A stretch of 64,000 nucleotides of DNA from Bacteroides pyogenes_A (GCF_048595595.1 NZ_CP184347.1), one strand, 5' to 3'; positions 55,512 to 63,632 are shown, numbered from the stretch's first letter. Notes: a model not told the origin generated them from the sequence alone. Numbers and translations: made by a program.

Positions 55512-55692
55512 GTTATTGAAATAATTATCTGATTATCAATGTACTTTCCAAAAGATAAAGTATTAGGGCAGAGTGGAAAAATCGTTGAAACTGGTCCTAT
55601 GTAATCGTTCAAAGTGACCCTTTTGTATCATCCAAAGAGGGATTGGACATTCGCGGTACGATACGAGTATGGGTGTTATGATTTATCAGCAT

Positions 55693-56112
55693 TCATTCTT
55701 CTCTACTCCCAAAGGATTTTGTCAGTTGTACTGCTTGCTGTTGTAGTCTGATGAGAATTTGGGAATAGGTTTCGAGTTTGCCGAGCAGTTGTTGAGCAGT
55801 GGCAACAGAATGATAAGTATTGAGGACTTTCACGACTTCGTTGTACAGAACTCCTATCTTATGAGCCAAGGCAACGATTTCTGAGAGTTTCTCCAAGTAA
55901 GGTTCTTTTGCAGGGTCTTGGGTGATGACCTTAAAAGATTCACCAAGAAGCCTTGCTCGGACAAAGTCGCTCTTTGTCTTTGCTCCCGACTTGCGATAGA
56001 GTCTGATAAGTTTCTGCTGGTCTTCGGAATTAGGTATTCTGATGTGCCATCTGTCCCATCGTGGGCAGGTGGCACATCTGCCGTCTGGCTTCTTTTGTTT
56101 TTGCTTCTTCAT
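55693..56112 (-). CDS. MobA-like relaxosome accessory protein
   Basis: 139 residues resembling the small MobA proteins of Bacteroides conjugative elements. The block CATCPRWDRWHIRIPNSEDQQKLIRLYRKSGAKTKSDFVRARLLG has the ribbon-helix-helix-like DNA-binding part, followed by helices (LSEIVALAHKIGVLYNEVVKVLN). Such proteins bind the transfer origin and help a relaxase (MobB). The relaxase gene should come next on the minus strand, but only 218 bp remain before the fragment next to IS4351, so the mobilisation unit is incomplete. Confidence 0.75.
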   Translation of the reverse strand: MKKQKQKKPDGRCATCPRWDRWHIRIPNSEDQQKLIRLYRKSGAKTKSDFVRARLLGESFKVITQDPAKEPYLEKLSEIVALAHKIGVLYNEVVKVLNTYHSVATAQQLLGKLETYSQILIRLQQQAVQLTKSFGSREE

Positions 56113-56304
56113 TGCTTTCTAATCACGACTTTGGAGTGATTTAATCCCCTTTCGGGGCAAGGGTCTTTGTGGTACAAATGGCAATTTGTGGTACAAAGAC
56201 ACACCTTGCTGATGTAGAAAATGGGATTATAAGCCCCTGCTGTGTTACTGCATTCATTGAATACAGTAACTCGGCGTAGGCTTGCATTCGAGGAATGCAG
56301 TAAT

Positions 56305-56814
56305 TCAGAGTTTCCTCCATCTTTCCACATCTTCCTTGTATTGGTCGAGGTGTTCCCGCAGTACCTGTTCGACATATCCCGAAACGCTCGCTCCATGCTC
56401 ACCGATTCTCCGCACCACGAAGTCTAACTTTCGTTGGGTTTCCTCTGATACATACACGGCTTTGCGGTGGCTGTTGCGAAAGGGCTGGAGATATTTCCCC
56501 TGAAACTCGGATAATTGCTTTCTGTCCTTTGTTTTTCCCATTCTTTGATGAAATTCTTCGGTAGAAGTAGCCCTTTCTGTTGGCGACAACGCTGTTTCTT
56601 GATAGGACGGTTGAGAAAAATCCTTGTTACTCTCCTTGTCATTTTGTTCCTCAACTTTATCAACAGGCTCAAACCTTCTCTTTTCCTCTTCATAATCGAA
56701 GGGCTGGTCAAAATCGGGTAACTCTTCGGGCTTGCGGAGCTTAACGCCATAATTTCCCATATCTCTAATGGCTTGTTCCAAGCGTTGTTTCCTTTTTTCA
56801 TCTATTCTTGCCAT
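56305..56814 (-). CDS. DUF3408 protein of a Bacteroides transfer element
   Basis: 169 residues. A charged, probably disordered N-terminal half (EELPDFDQPFDYEEEKRRFEPVDKVEEQNDKES) is followed by a C-terminal DNA-binding-like segment (KAVYVSEETQRKLDFVVRRIGEHGASVSGYVEQVLREHLDQY) of ribbon-helix-helix character. DUF3408 genes occur beside mob or tra genes in conjugative transposons; the function is not settled. Its start overlaps the end of the upstream HTH gene by 13 bp. Confidence 0.8.
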   Translation of the reverse strand: MARIDEKRKQRLEQAIRDMGNYGVKLRKPEELPDFDQPFDYEEEKRRFEPVDKVEEQNDKESNKDFSQPSYQETALSPTERATSTEEFHQRMGKTKDRKQLSEFQGKYLQPFRNSHRKAVYVSEETQRKLDFVVRRIGEHGASVSGYVEQVLREHLDQYKEDVERWRKL

Positions 56815-57116
56815 AATTTCTTGGGTATCGGGTTATAGTGTTTTTCAAGCATGGCTTGTATGTCGCTCTGCTTGTAGAGTATCTTCCCTCCGATTTTGTA
56901 GAAAGGAAGCGTTCCTGAGTTTCTGTACTCTTGGAGCGTGCGTGTGCTGAGCCGTAATTGGCTGCAAACCTCCTCACCCGAAAGGTAAACCTCACCATTC
57001 AGCATCGGACGGGCGGTAGAGCAATACCGCTCCAACTTCTTCAAAGTGCCTTCCATCAGTTGTGAAAACAACTGCATCTGAGGGTCTTCCCGCGTAATGA
57101 TTTCATTCTCTGCCAT
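56802..57116 (-). CDS. Helix-turn-helix protein, excisionase-like, copy 1
   Basis: 104 residues with a MerR/excisionase-type wing-helix motif (VYLSGEEVCSQLRLSTRTLQEYRNSGTLPFYKIGGKILYKQSDIQAML). Proteins of this kind direct integrase towards excision or control transfer genes. It lies 20 bp after the second HTH gene and overlaps the DUF3408 gene. Confidence 0.82.
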   Translation of the reverse strand: MAENEIITREDPQMQLFSQLMEGTLKKLERYCSTARPMLNGEVYLSGEEVCSQLRLSTRTLQEYRNSGTLPFYKIGGKILYKQSDIQAMLEKHYNPIPKKLWQE

Positions 57117-57136
57117 AATTCATTCATTCTTTGATT

Positions 57137-57406
57137 TCAATCCTTGACTGCATTCAGCATTTCACAGATGTCGGTCTGTTTGTAATAACACTTATGTCCA
57201 ATCATGGAGAAAGGGATTTTGCCCGTATCTCGGTATGATTGTAGGGTACGCTTGCTGATGCCTAAACGCTTGCACACGGCTTCGTTGTCGAGCCATTGCT
57301 CGGTCTTGGGAGGATTACCGATGAGTTTTTCCACACGATGGATAAAGTCTGCAAATTCGGAGCGATGTCGCTCCCACGCTTTGCGGTCGATGATAATGAG
57401 TTTCAT
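57137..57406 (-). CDS. Helix-turn-helix protein, excisionase-like, copy 2
   Basis: 89 residues. Same HTH plan as its neighbour (WLDNEAVCKRLGISKRTLQSYRDTGKIPFSMIGHKCYYKQTDICEML), with a different N-terminal part. Pairs of such genes are usual in Bacteroides elements, where they act as recombination directionality factors or transcription activators. The 660-bp repeat-rich region upstream is probably their promoter or target. Confidence 0.82.
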   Translation of the reverse strand: MKLIIIDRKAWERHRSEFADFIHRVEKLIGNPPKTEQWLDNEAVCKRLGISKRTLQSYRDTGKIPFSMIGHKCYYKQTDICEMLNAVKD

Positions 57407-58069
57407 TGCCTTAATTTTGTTTTGATTACTTTATTGTTACTCAGCAAACAAACTGTTATGCAGTCCATTGCCGTACTTCTCGGGTGCAAAAGTAACCCCT
57501 CGGAAGCACCACTGCAAGAAATGAGGATAAGCAGGGAAATAGAGAGAAAGCAATAGAAAAACAAAGGAAATCCGTCTGTGTTATTGCGGTAATGAGATGA
57601 GGTGCCGGCTCGTTCCTTTTATTATCTTGTTGTTTTATCGATAATTCGATAGTTCGACAAATCGAGATGTCGAAGTGTCGATAGATAGTTTTATCGATAG
57701 ATTATTTTGACGATATATAGTTTTGACAACAGATAGTCATGACAACAAATTGTACAAACAATAGATTGTCCGTATTATCGTCAGTCCTATCTGTTGTTAG
57801 TTGTTACGCCTTGCGTCCAAAGAGCCTGAGTATGCCGTATTCTTGTCGTGCCTATACTCTCTACGGCAGCCCAGCCCTGCAAGGTTGGGAGAGATGAATA
57901 CGACCGCATGGATATAGAAAATGGCAATACCACCTTGAAACAGAGAAATCCTGCGGTGGAGATTCTTCTCTCCATCCGCAGGACTCGACCTTGTCAGGGC
58001 AGACAGGCTGCCGTTGTACCTTTGCACGATAAGAAACGGCATCAGGAACTTTGCGTGCGCCGCCTTTGC
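57407..58069. other. 663-bp non-coding control region of the element
   Basis: No convincing gene is seen. Between about 57630 and 57775 the sequence is a weave of short repeats (TCGATAG, TCGACAAATCGAGATGTCGA, TTTTGAC, GATAGT). A degenerate 16-bp period is visible at 57705, 57721 and 57737 (TTTTGAC, TTTTGAC, TCATGAC). This may be an origin, a transfer site or an array of HTH-protein binding sites. Confidence 0.5.
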
Positions 58070-58555
58070 CTACAACGCCTTCAGGCTTGCTTCCTCCGTC
58101 AGTCTGACCGTTGGCAGATTGTTGCTCTCGATGAGCAGCACTATCGTGCCTGTCAGTTCGGTGTAAAGACGGCCGTATTGCTCGTCAGAAGCCAATGTGT
58201 CCGTCAAACCGAACTTGTCGAATGTGGCTTGAACAGCCTTGTTCGACAACAGTATAGGTACGAGTTTCTCTGGGAGCGGTGCAGGAAGTTCCCTTTCAAA
58301 CTCGTTTTCCAACACGGATATAAGCGTATCGTACTTGGAAAAGTGCAAGCCTTGATACAATGCCTCGCTTGCCATGCTCTCCGCTTCAATGTGTGTAAAG
58401 CCTTGTGCTACAGCATCGCAGTAAACTGTGAGAGCCATATCTGCCCGTGCAGTGATAAACTCCGTATCTTGCAACTTTTCGGGGTGATGCTCACTCATGT
58501 AACTTCTTAACTTCAATCGGAAGTAGGAAAGTTCCTTTTTGTTCTTCTGTTTCAT
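58070..58555 (-). CDS. DUF1896 protein
   Basis: 161 residues, mainly helical, cytoplasmic. The opening KKELSYFRLKLRSYMSEHHPEKLQDTEFITARADMALTVYCDAVAQGFTHIEAESMASEALYQGLHFSKYDTL is typical of DUF1896, a family found on Bacteroides transfer elements next to integrases. No known function. It lies 55 bp after the 427-residue recombinase gene. Confidence 0.8.
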   Translation of the reverse strand: MKQKNKKELSYFRLKLRSYMSEHHPEKLQDTEFITARADMALTVYCDAVAQGFTHIEAESMASEALYQGLHFSKYDTLISVLENEFERELPAPLPEKLVPILLSNKAVQATFDKFGLTDTLASDEQYGRLYTELTGTIVLLIESNNLPTVRLTEEASLKAL

Positions 58556-58610
58556 TGTTTTTCTTGTTAAAAAGTTGGACTTCTTTTTTTTGAATCATTC
58601 ATTACGGCTG

Positions 58611-59894
58611 TTACATCCCAATTATGGGACTTGACTTTTTCGGTGTTCTTGACGGACACAGCCGTAAGGCTTTACGCAGTACCCTTGTATGCTCACTACC
58701 CATCAGGGGTTGCATTTCCTTGGCAATCTTGCTCTTGGTCACCCGTGCATAAATCTCGGTCGTGGAGATGAAGCGATGCCCCAGCATCTTGCTCACCGTC
58801 TCTATCGGAAGTCCGTTCTCCAGACAGATGGTCGTGGCAAAGGTGTGCCGTGCGGTGTGCGAGGTCGCTTGAGTATGCGGTGGCAGTCCTGCCTTAATAC
58901 ATATCTCCTGAATAGTTCTATTGAAATTACTGTTGCTGGGAAACTCTCGAAAGAAAAGCCCCTCCCTTCGTCCGTGGCTCACAATGGCGAGTATTTTCTC
59001 GGCAACGGGCAGCAACGGGACAATACTTCTGTTCTGTGTCTTTGTTCGACAGAGCGATATGTACCTACGCCCATCCCCGAATGTATAAACATCGTCCATT
59101 CGGAGTTTCTTTAAGTCTGAGAATGCCAGCCCCGTGAAACATCCCAAGAGGAAAATAAGTCTGCAATGGTTATCTGTCGAGCGGTGCGGACGGTAAGCCA
59201 AGAGTTTTTGCAGGTCGTCCGCCGTAAGTGCATTGCGCTCGTAGGTAGGCGTTTCTATGTCTATGAGTTCAAAAGGGTCTTCACGAACGTATCGCTCCTG
59301 CAATGCCTTGCGAATGACCTGATGCAAGTGGCGTAGGCGGTTGCCGACACTGCTTTCCTTGTTTCCCAAGTCCCGAAGCATAAAAAGGCGATAGTCCTCA
59401 AGCAAAGTCTTGTCCACCTCTGTGGGCATACAGTCTGCCCTGTCCCTTACTTGCAGGAAATGAACAAAACTCTTGTAGCTGTCCTTAAAAGCCCTGACAG
59501 TTGCCTTGCTTAATGTTCTGCCCTGCAATTCCTCCTTGTATTCACAAACGGATTGATATAGCTCCGTAAGTGTTGGCATGGGGCGACTTTGCTGCATATA
59601 ACGCTCCTTGAGGTATTCCGCCGTGATATAGTTTTCTTCCCTTAATGTACGTTCATAGAGTGAATGCAAGCACTCTTCTATTGAGTTCAGTTGCAGATTG
59701 ATGCCGCTTGAATTACCTGTTGTCGCCTTGATGCACCCTTTTCGGGCAAGCCACTCGTCGGGGGAAGTTTGCAACTGCGTGGAAAACGATGAGGACGTTC
59801 CATTACAGGTGATACGGCAACGGATTACGCATAGTCCGTCTTCATTGGTCTTGCTTCTATCTATGTAGAATAGTATGGCAAATGTACTTTTCAT
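58611..59894 (-). CDS. Tyrosine recombinase, copy 1
   Basis: 427 residues. N-terminal arm-binding and SAM-like domains (about 1-210), then the catalytic domain. HTARHTFATT gives the His-x-x-Arg, LGHRFISTT the second His, and EIYARV the tyrosine nucleophile. At the first-arginine position the sequence is TGLAFSDL, without Arg, as reported for the CTnDOT integrase group. It follows the other recombinase gene by 12 bp, so both are probably expressed together. Confidence 0.93.
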   Translation of the reverse strand: MKSTFAILFYIDRSKTNEDGLCVIRCRITCNGTSSSFSTQLQTSPDEWLARKGCIKATTGNSSGINLQLNSIEECLHSLYERTLREENYITAEYLKERYMQQSRPMPTLTELYQSVCEYKEELQGRTLSKATVRAFKDSYKSFVHFLQVRDRADCMPTEVDKTLLEDYRLFMLRDLGNKESSVGNRLRHLHQVIRKALQERYVREDPFELIDIETPTYERNALTADDLQKLLAYRPHRSTDNHCRLIFLLGCFTGLAFSDLKKLRMDDVYTFGDGRRYISLCRTKTQNRSIVPLLPVAEKILAIVSHGRREGLFFREFPSNSNFNRTIQEICIKAGLPPHTQATSHTARHTFATTICLENGLPIETVSKMLGHRFISTTEIYARVTKSKIAKEMQPLMGSEHTRVLRKALRLCPSRTPKKSSPIIGM

Positions 59895-59906
59895 TGTTCT
59901 GCGGTT

Positions 59907-61160
59907 TTAGTTGGTCAGTTGATAATGTGCGAGTTGTGGAAGTATTTTCTCTATGTCCAGAAAGACACGCTCGGGAGATGTCTCCGCATACACTTGCGTG
60001 GTTTTGATTTGACTGTGTCCGAGCATTTTGGAAACGCTCTCAATGGACACGCCCTCCGACAGTGTCATCTGAGATGCGAAGGTATGCCGTGCCATGTGAT
60101 AGGTCAGCGTTTTCTGAATACCGCAAAGCCGTGCTATCTTTTTGAGGTGTATGTTTACCGTGTCGCATCCGGGTATGGGCAGCAGATACCCCTTGGGCGG
60201 TTCGTGTCGGAAAGCCCTCGTGTGAATGCCCCGATAACGCTCGATAATGGCAGTGGCTTCGGGAAGTAGGGGGATGTGGCACACGTTGCCCGTCTTTATT
60301 CTCGGCTTGCGTATCCAAGTCATTCCCGCTTCGTGAAAGACGTGCTGCTCCGTCAAGTGATACACGTCGGTATAGGAAAGCCCCGTCAGGCAGGAGAAAA
60401 GGAACATATCCCTCGACACTTTTTCATAGCCTTGCAATTTATCTTCTCCCAAGGCTGCGATAAGACCTACCTCCTCCCTTGTGATGTAACGTGGAGTACC
60501 CACTTCCCAACGAATGGAATGGTTGATGAAGGGATAGGTGTCAATGATGTGCCGTTTATGCAGGTCTTTGAGCAAGGAAGCCAGCATGGAGAGATAGCCA
60601 GCCGAAGTGTTGAGCTTGAATCCCTTTTCTTTGGCGAAGTAGTCCTCCAAGTCTTTGATAAAGGCGATGTCGGCTTTCTGCACGGGAATATCCTCCACAC
60701 GGTAGCGATACCTGACGAAGTTTGCCAGATGCTTGTGAAAGAGCAACAGGCATTTTAGTCTGCGTTCGCTGCGGTCTATGCCCACACGCTCACGGAAGCG
60801 GTCGATATACTCGTCTGTATGATGCAGCAGTCCTTGTGACTCACTGTTCAGTCCGAATACAAGCTCCCGTACTCGCTCTGCCGTGATGGGAGCATCGGAT
60901 TTACCCGAAAGAGACTCATAAACCTTGTGTATGCTCACCTGAAGGCGGTCAAGTTCCTTGTTTACCGATACGGCTTCGGCACTCTTGCCCAGCAGTCGGT
61001 TTTTGCGACTGTCCCACAAACGAGGAGTACACGAGCATTTGCAACTGAACTGTACCATAGAGCGTCCTGCGCTGATGCGTCCCATGATGGGACTTTTTCC
61101 GTTTTTGTCCTGCGTACCTCTCTTGAGGTAGAAAAGCAGCTTGAATTTTTCTTTTTCCAT
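59907..61160 (-). CDS. Tyrosine recombinase, copy 2 (end-proximal)
   Basis: 417 residues. Same domain plan as copy 1 but clearly diverged. Catalytic residues are seen in HMARHTFASQ, LGHSQIKTT and VYAETS; the first-arginine position is TGLSYTD. It is the gene nearest the right end (270 bp from attR), which suggests it is the integrase proper, with copy 1 as partner. On the minus strand TAATTTTGC (61179-61171) lies 11 bp before its start. Confidence 0.93.
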   Translation of the reverse strand: MEKEKFKLLFYLKRGTQDKNGKSPIMGRISAGRSMVQFSCKCSCTPRLWDSRKNRLLGKSAEAVSVNKELDRLQVSIHKVYESLSGKSDAPITAERVRELVFGLNSESQGLLHHTDEYIDRFRERVGIDRSERRLKCLLLFHKHLANFVRYRYRVEDIPVQKADIAFIKDLEDYFAKEKGFKLNTSAGYLSMLASLLKDLHKRHIIDTYPFINHSIRWEVGTPRYITREEVGLIAALGEDKLQGYEKVSRDMFLFSCLTGLSYTDVYHLTEQHVFHEAGMTWIRKPRIKTGNVCHIPLLPEATAIIERYRGIHTRAFRHEPPKGYLLPIPGCDTVNIHLKKIARLCGIQKTLTYHMARHTFASQMTLSEGVSIESVSKMLGHSQIKTTQVYAETSPERVFLDIEKILPQLAHYQLTN

Positions 61161-61243
61161 TGTTTTTTACTTGCAAAATTACACTTCTTTGAGGAACTTT
61201 GAACGATGCAAAACATTGATAATGAAAGAGAAAACTCCGTTTT

Positions 61244-61300
61244 AGTTACCACTTTCAGCCGTCCTTTTCCTTTCATCGTTTTTCGAACGATTTGGTAACT
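61244..61300. promoter_or_regulatory. Inverted repeats near the right end, candidate recombinase sites
   Basis: AGTTACCA (61244-61251) and TGGTAACT (61293-61300) are inverted copies. Inside them ATCGTT (61275-61280) and AACGAT (61286-61291) form a second, closer pair. They lie between the integrase gene and attR, where arm-type or excisionase sites are expected. Confidence 0.45.
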
Positions 61301-61428
61301 GAACTCCCTCCTTTTCGCTCCCTTTTCTGCCTGTTTCCTATGATGCAACCCTAAGAAGAAACAAGCAATATCCGCTGTATTTCAGTCAGATATGAGTTTT
61401 ATGCCATTTTCTGCTTTCTACTCCCATA

Positions 61429-61441
61429 CTTCCGCATAAAA
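61429..61441 (+). repeat. attR, 13-bp core of the element
   Basis: CTTCCGCATAAAA, identical to 51081-51093. iorB coding resumes directly after it (IVLSVDKIAKET...). Confidence 0.9.
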
Positions 61442-61656
61442 TTGTGCTGAGTGTAGACAAAATAGCCAAGGAAACCGGTTCTGCACGAGTGGCGAACATC
61501 GTACTATTGGGAGCCACCATTCCTTTCCTCGGTATCGACTACCGGAAAGTGCAAGAAAGCATTCGTGAAATCTTCCAACGGAAAGGGGAAGAAATCGTTG
61601 AAATGAACCTGAAAGCATTGGCTGCCGGTAAAGAAATGGCGGAAAAGCTGATGTAA
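61441..61656 (+). pseudogene. iorB: iorB 3' part, separated from its 5' part
   Basis: 71 codons in the frame of iorB: IVLSVDKIAKETGSARVANIVLLGATIPFLGIDY and the C-terminal helix KGEEIVEMNLKALAAGKEM characteristic of IorB. No start codon in a suitable place, so it is not expected to be translated alone. With the 122 codons at 50727-51092 it makes a 193-residue protein of normal length. Confidence 0.92.
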
Positions 61657-61668
61657 TAAATAACAACG

Positions 61669-62005
61669 ATGGATAGAAAATACTGGGAAGAAGATTATCA
61701 TTAAAGGAGCGAACATCTTCCCCATGCAGGTAGAGAAAATTCTGGTACGTTTTCCCGCATTGGGGAGCAACTACCTTATCACGTTGCAAACGGTGAACCA
61801 TCAAGACGAAATGGTGGTGGAAGTGGAGTTGAGCGACCTTTGTACCGACAATTATATAGAGTTGGAAAAAACACGCAAAGAAATCGCCCGCCGGTTGAAA
61901 GATGAAATCCTCGTTACTCCCAAAGTAAAACTGGTAAAGAAAGGCTCTTTACCGCAGAGCGAAGGAAAAGCCGTGCGAGTAAAAGACATAAGGGAGAATC
62001 AATAA
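61669..62005 (+). pseudogene. Deletion relic of phenylacetate-CoA ligase (paaK)
   Basis: The first nine codons (ATG at 61669: MDRKYWEED) match the opening of the ligase. They join, one frame over, to its last about 105 codons (IIKGANIFPMQVEKILVRFPALGSNYLITLQ... to KAVRVKDIRENQ). Roughly three quarters of a gene of about 435 codons is missing. The first frame stops after YH. An ORF from the internal ATG at 61724 would encode 93 residues of the C-terminal subdomain. The gene normally follows iorB and makes or uses aryl-acetyl-CoA. Confidence 0.85.
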
Positions 62006-62027
62006 CCACAAATAAATAACATATAAG

Positions 62028-62597
62028 ATGCAATTATTAAAAAAGAGAATTCTGCAAGACGGGAAATGCTACGAAGGAGGAATCCTGAAAGTGGACAGTT
62101 TTATTAATCACCAGATGGATCCGGTCTTAATGAAATCGATAGGTGTAGAGTTTGTCCGTCGTTTTGCAGCAACCAATGTCAACAAGATTATGACTATCGA
62201 AGCGAGCGGAATCGCTCCGGCTATCATGACGGGCTATTTGATGGACCTGCCGGTTGTTTTTGCGAAAAAGAAATCTCCTAAAACAATACAGAATGTACTG
62301 AGTACGACTGTACACTCTTTCACGAAGGACAGAGATTATGAAGTCGTTATCAGCGCCGACTTTTTGACTCCGGACGACAACATTCTTTTTGTAGACGATT
62401 TTCTGGCTTATGGTAATGCCGCCTTAGGAGTCATCGATTTAGTGAAACAGGCGGGCGCCAATCTTGTCGGTATGGGGTTCATCATTGAGAAATCTTTCCA
62501 AGACGGACGAAGGATTCTGGAAGAGCAGGGCGTACGTGTAGAAAGTCTGGCTATCATCGAAGATTTGTCGAATTGCTGCATTAAAATCAGGGAATAA
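62028..62597 (+). CDS. xpt: Xanthine phosphoribosyltransferase
   Basis: 189 residues, the usual size. Salvages xanthine to XMP with PRPP, in the cytoplasm. The PRPP loop is VVISADFLTPDDNILFVDDFLAYGNAALG with the acidic pair in VDDFLAYG; IEASGIAPAIMTGYLMDLPVVFAKKK is the purine-side signature of Xpt/PurR-type enzymes. It follows the paaK relic by 22 bp and ends before a strong terminator. Confidence 0.95.
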   Translation: MQLLKKRILQDGKCYEGGILKVDSFINHQMDPVLMKSIGVEFVRRFAATNVNKIMTIEASGIAPAIMTGYLMDLPVVFAKKKSPKTIQNVLSTTVHSFTKDRDYEVVISADFLTPDDNILFVDDFLAYGNAALGVIDLVKQAGANLVGMGFIIEKSFQDGRRILEEQGVRVESLAIIEDLSNCCIKIRE

Positions 62598-62678
62598 AAG
62601 CCGGTTGTCTGTCGGCATGATAGGGTGGAAAACCAAAGCATTTGCTTTAATTAGGGATATCCACATATATTAATATCA

Positions 62679-62717
62679 AAGCCAACTAATTCATTGCGAG
62701 TCAGTTGGCTTTTTTTG
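62679..62717 (+). terminator. Terminator after xpt
   Basis: AGCCAACT (62680-62687) pairs with AGTTGGCT (62703-62710), then seven T. It lies 82 bp after the xpt stop. Confidence 0.92.
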
Positions 62718-62783
62718 TATCTTTAAGCATTCCCCGCAAAAGTAGTTTGGCACCAAAACAGGGAAAACTTGCTAAAACACATA

Positions 62784-63159
62784 TGGCAAAGATACATAAA
62801 ATCTGCGAAATCCAACCTGCTTCAGGTTTTATCGGGTTCGATACTCAGAAAGATATCACCGGAGTTTTGCATGCAGTGAGCCGAGGCATGTGCATTCTGT
62901 TTTTCCTTTCCAAGAGTTGGCGTATAGGATGGGTTTGAAAGAGTCTGCTTATGGGCGTAAGAACTACTTTTCTGCTGAAGGCAGGATCGCTTTAATGGTT
63001 CTTAAATCCTACACAGGATTTTCAGACAGAGATTTGATAGCATACCTGAACGGCAGGAAACTTTTGAAACTTCCCAATGATTGTTTCGGTCGTCATCATT
63101 GTACCTCGAGACAGTACAGTTCAGCGCGACAGCCTCTTATCAAACAAACCAAACCCTAA
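62784..63159 (+). pseudogene. Relic of an insertion-sequence transposase N-terminus
   Basis: From ATG 62784 the frame reads MAKIHKICEIQPASGFIGFDTQKDITGVLHAVSRGMCILF. After a run of five T (62900-62904) homology continues in another frame (PFQELAYRMGLKESAYGRKNYFSAEGRIALMVLKSYTGFSDRDLIAYLNG). This is the N-terminal domain of an IS1182/IS5-like transposase; the catalytic part is gone. It sits between the xpt terminator and the convergent MarR gene. Confidence 0.75.
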
Positions 63160-63165
63160 CTGATG

Positions 63166-63528
63166 CTAAAACGCATTACTTTGCAAAACTCTCTGAAGCA
63201 GATCGGACATTTCCAATTCTTCGCATACGATTTCCGACAAAGCTTTTTTGCCTTTCCTCGTAAGCGAAAAATACATCTGTCTCTTGTCCACAGCTCCCAT
63301 CACGCGTTCTACCAACCCTTTGTCTTCAACAGACCGGATAACCTTGGAAGCATTGGAATTCGTCAGTCCCAATGTTTCGGCTATCTCGCCCGAAGAAAGC
63401 CGGTCTACTTTGGAAAGGCTGCATAGCAACATGCCTTCGTTCAAGCAAAGGTGATGCTTCTTTTCCATTTCCGATTCAAACGCTATCACGGCACGATAGA
63501 TATCTCTTATTCTACACAATGTTTCCAT
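63166..63528 (-). CDS. MarR-family transcriptional regulator
   Basis: 120 residues from the ATG at 63528 (METLCRIRDIYRAV...). I prefer it to the earlier ATG at 63600 because a consensus promoter (63570-63601) covers that one. The winged helix is LSSGEIAETLGLTNSNASKVIRSVEDKGLVERVMGAVDKRQMYFSLTRKGKKAL, the MarR DNA-binding domain, flanked by dimerisation helices. The signal it senses is unknown. It is 104 bp downstream of the DUF2892 gene on the same strand. Confidence 0.88.
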   Translation of the reverse strand: METLCRIRDIYRAVIAFESEMEKKHHLCLNEGMLLCSLSKVDRLSSGEIAETLGLTNSNASKVIRSVEDKGLVERVMGAVDKRQMYFSLTRKGKKALSEIVCEELEMSDLLQRVLQSNAF

Positions 63529-63569
63529 ATCTGTTTCTACTGATTTGTGTTCCGAAATAAATAGATTGA

Positions 63570-63601
63570 CAAATATACGTTTTATTTGTCCATGTAACAA
63601 A
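63570..63601 (-). promoter_or_regulatory. Promoter of the MarR gene
   Basis: On the minus strand TTTG (63601-63598), a 20-bp spacer and TATATTTG (63577-63570), a full match to the Bacteroides consensus. Transcription would start near 63563, which decides the start codon at 63528. Confidence 0.85.
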
Positions 63602-63632
63602 TATCCTTCGGGAAATGGATACTTTGTTGTTA

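Larger units (their letters stand above)
51081..61441. mobile_element. 10.35-kb integrative (mobilisable) element inserted in iorB, carrying ermF
   Basis: Direct repeats CTTCCGCATAAAA bound the insert (51081-51093 and 61429-61441; one copy plus insert is 10,348 bp). Deleting one copy with the interior joins LPHK to IVLSVDK and restores a 193-codon iorB in frame, which fixes both ends. Right end: two tyrosine recombinases, DUF1896, two HTH proteins, DUF3408, and a MobA-like gene on the minus strand. Left end: truncated TonB-type receptor, ermF and IS4351. A relaxase gene is missing, so self-transfer is not expected, though excision may be possible. Confidence 0.93.

Noticed and set aside
57797..58042. 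81-codon minus-strand frame in the control region of the element
   Set aside because: No family features, overlaps another open frame, and composition differs from the neighbouring genes.
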